Of a stretch of 64,000 nt of DNA, positions 62,610 to 64,000 are shown in pieces (the first letter of the stretch is position 1; every line of letters starts with the position of its first letter). This stretch comes from Cyanobacteria bacterium FACHB-471 (GTDB lineage Bacteria; Cyanobacteriota; Cyanobacteriia; Elainellales; Elainellaceae). The notes under the pieces are model-generated. The model did no database searches and was not told the DNA's origin. It saw nothing but the letters and a program-made list of their open reading frames with translations. The position numbers were made by a program, and so were the translations under genes. The DNA lies in assembly GCA_014695345.1 (NCBI GenBank), contig JACJOC010000095.1:62001-126000 (forward strand), read 5' to 3'.

Positions 62610-63668
62610 ATGATTGTGGTCATGAAGATCGGCACTCCTGAAGCCGAGATATCCCGGCTAGCTGAAGAGCTACAGACCTGGGGACTGTCGCCCGAAAAGA
62701 TTGTTGGCAAGCACAAAACTGTAATTGGGCTGGTCGGCGACACAGTTGACTTAGACCCACTGCAACTCCAGGAAATGAGTGACTGGATTGAGCAAGTTTT
62801 GAGGGTAGAAAAGCCGTTTAAGCGAGTCAGCCGTGAATATCGTCATGGCGAAGCTAGCACCGTTATTGTGTCTACGCCTAATGGACCTGTGGCTTTTGGC
62901 GAACACTCCCCGATCGCTATTGTGGCTGGACCTTGCTCGGTTGAGAACGAAACGATGATCGTTGAGACGGCTCGGAGAGTCAAGGCGGCAGGGGCACAGT
63001 TTTTGCGGGGTGGTGCTTACAAGCCTCGTACTTCACCCTACGCTTTTCAGGGACACGGTGAAAGCGCATTGGGTTTGCTAGCAGCTGCCCGTGATGCAAG
63101 TGGTCTGGGCATCATCACTGAGGTAATGGATACTGCCGATTTAGATAAAGTGGCAGAAATCGCTGATGTGGTGCAAGTGGGTGCCCGAAATATGCAAAAC
63201 TTCTCGCTACTCAAGAAAGTTGGCGCCCAAGATAAACCCGTACTGCTGAAGCGGGGAATGTCTGCCACGATCGAAGAGTGGCTGATGGCAGCAGAATACA
63301 TTTTGGCGGCAGGAAACCCCAATGTGATCTTGTGTGAGCGGGGAATTCGCACGTTCGATCGCCAATATGCTCGCAACACTCTAGATTTATCGGTAATCCC
63401 TGTACTGCGATCGCTGACTCACTTGCCGATCATGATTGATCCAAGCCACGGCACTGGCAGAGCGGAGTATGTGCCCTCAATGGCAATGGCTGCGATCGCG
63501 GCTGGCACTGATTCCTTAATGATTGAAGTTCACCCGAACCCTGCAAAGGCTCTGTCAGATGGGCCTCAATCCTTGACTCCAGATCGATTCGATCGTCTGG
63601 TTCAAGAACTATCCGTAATTGGGAAAGCGGTTGATCGTTGGTCCTTATCTCTTGCGGCTCTGGCATAA
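62610..63668 (+). CDS. aroF: 3-deoxy-7-phosphoheptulonate synthase (DAHP synthase)
   Basis: This 352-residue enzyme condenses PEP and erythrose 4-phosphate, the first step to aromatic amino acids. An N-terminal ferredoxin-like regulatory domain (residues 1-75) precedes a TIM barrel (IAIVAGPCSVENE, GGAYKPRTSPYAFQG, VLLKRGMSATIEEW, IMIDPSHGTGR). This is the type I beta form found in Bacillus and cyanobacteria. AAGG lies about 12 bases before the ATG. It ends at a clear hairpin. Confidence 0.96.
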   Translation: MIVVMKIGTPEAEISRLAEELQTWGLSPEKIVGKHKTVIGLVGDTVDLDPLQLQEMSDWIEQVLRVEKPFKRVSREYRHGEASTVIVSTPNGPVAFGEHSPIAIVAGPCSVENETMIVETARRVKAAGAQFLRGGAYKPRTSPYAFQGHGESALGLLAAARDASGLGIITEVMDTADLDKVAEIADVVQVGARNMQNFSLLKKVGAQDKPVLLKRGMSATIEEWLMAAEYILAAGNPNVILCERGIRTFDRQYARNTLDLSVIPVLRSLTHLPIMIDPSHGTGRAEYVPSMAMAAIAAGTDSLMIEVHPNPAKALSDGPQSLTPDRFDRLVQELSVIGKAVDRWSLSLAALA

Positions 63669-63694
63669 GCTACCTATCTGAAAACGCTACATAA

Positions 63695-63727
63695 AGAAGG
63701 AGTCAGGATAAAATCCTGACTCCTTCT
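63695..63727. terminator. Terminator after aroF
   Basis: AGAAGGAGTCAGGAT (63695-63709) and its complement (63713-63727) form a perfect 15-bp stem with an AAA loop. It lies between the convergent aroF and the right-edge gene and serves both. Confidence 0.88.
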
Positions 63728-63775
63728 CTGTAATAGTTACAGCGGTAATAGAAATATTGCACTATAGTCTCTTAC

Positions 63776-64000
63776 CTAAAATTTTGAGTCGTTCTTATCT
63801 TTAGGCTCGTCCGATCCTTTCTCAACTTGCAGTTGCTCTAGCTCTGCTTCGATGCAATGCAGTAGTTGATTGAGGGCCGGCAATGCTTCTAGTCGATCTG
63901 CTGAGAAACTAGAGCTAGTACGGGCGCGATCGCGAATTTCATTCACCTTAAGCTGAAGCTGTTTGGCAATACCCAAAGCATCTCGTCCCAGATTTGTCAG
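63776..64000 (-). CDS. Hypothetical protein, C-terminal part (5' end outside window)
   Basis: The minus-strand frame runs from the right edge of the window to a stop at 63776 without interruption; about 75 residues are visible and the start is missing. The visible part is helical and charged (LTNLGRDALGIAKQLQLKVN, and LIEAELEQLQVEKGSDEPKD-like tail). A TTG at 63976 is unlikely to be the true start because the frame remains open upstream. I recognise no family. Confidence 0.65.
   Translation of the reverse strand: MTNLGRDALGIAKQLQLKVNEIRDRARTSSSFSADRLEALPALNQLLHCIEAELEQLQVEKGSDEPKDKNDSKF

Noticed and set aside
1-64000. tRNA, rRNA, CRISPR array, transposase or prophage genes
   Set aside because: I looked for tRNA-like T arms, spaced identical repeats and transposase motifs and found none that held up.

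Overview
The window is from a cyanobacterium, most likely a filamentous or Leptolyngbya-like lineage. The evidence is dense GCGATCGC (HIP1) palindromes in and between genes, together with photosystem genes (psbV, psbV2, psbK, petE), the ferredoxin-thioredoxin reductase chain ftrV, a PAM68-family assembly factor, a FurB/Zur-type regulator, and several small proteins I know only from cyanobacteria. No rRNA, tRNA, CRISPR array, transposase or prophage was seen.

Layout. 1-3.5 kb: a minus-strand operon with an APC amino-acid/amine transporter, two tandem CadD-like transporters and a secreted protein cut by the window edge. 4-18.4 kb: an organosulfur-type island with a LysR regulator, a 2-oxoglutarate/Fe(II) oxygenase with an SPFH protein, an AhpD-like protein, an aldo/keto reductase, a plus-strand operon (SfnB/DszC-like flavoprotein, DszA/NtaA-like monooxygenase, two MetQ-like lipoproteins, MetN, MetI), and a minus-strand ssuABC-like sulfonate operon. 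Three promoter regions of this island share a half-site close to TTACYGTA, which suggests one regulon. 18.7-20 kb: a ribulose/xylulose-type sugar kinase.

20-28.5 kb: a complete fructose phosphotransferase system (EIIA-HPr-EI fusion, 1-phosphofructokinase, EIIB'BC), divergent from a PEP synthase gene that could supply its phosphoryl donor. A sugar PTS is unusual for a cyanobacterium. 28.7-31.3 kb: cell-envelope genes (L,D-transpeptidase, a secreted Thr-Pro repeat protein, a pentapeptide-TM-MORN protein). 31.7-34.3 kb: a VOC protein, then psbV-psbV2-petE reading leftward.

34.6-50 kb: mixed housekeeping and stress genes (MOSC-alkyltransferase-like fusion, peroxiredoxin Q, Nudix, alpha/beta hydrolase, M23 peptidase, ComFB-like, zur, SPFH-NfeD pair, PP2C phosphatase, ftrV, CHAD, YdcF-like, Cys/Met-metabolism PLP enzyme, TPR), then psbK. 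50.4-64 kb: malQ, a RodZ-like protein, a pseudouridine synthase, a SphS/SphR-like two-component pair, an orphan DppB-type permease, apt, an SH3-type exported protein, corA, rpsO-PAM68, aroF, and a partial gene at the right edge. Several strong hairpins mark transcription ends. Many starts were moved inward from the longest reading frame to an ATG or GTG with a better ribosome binding site or better family fit.
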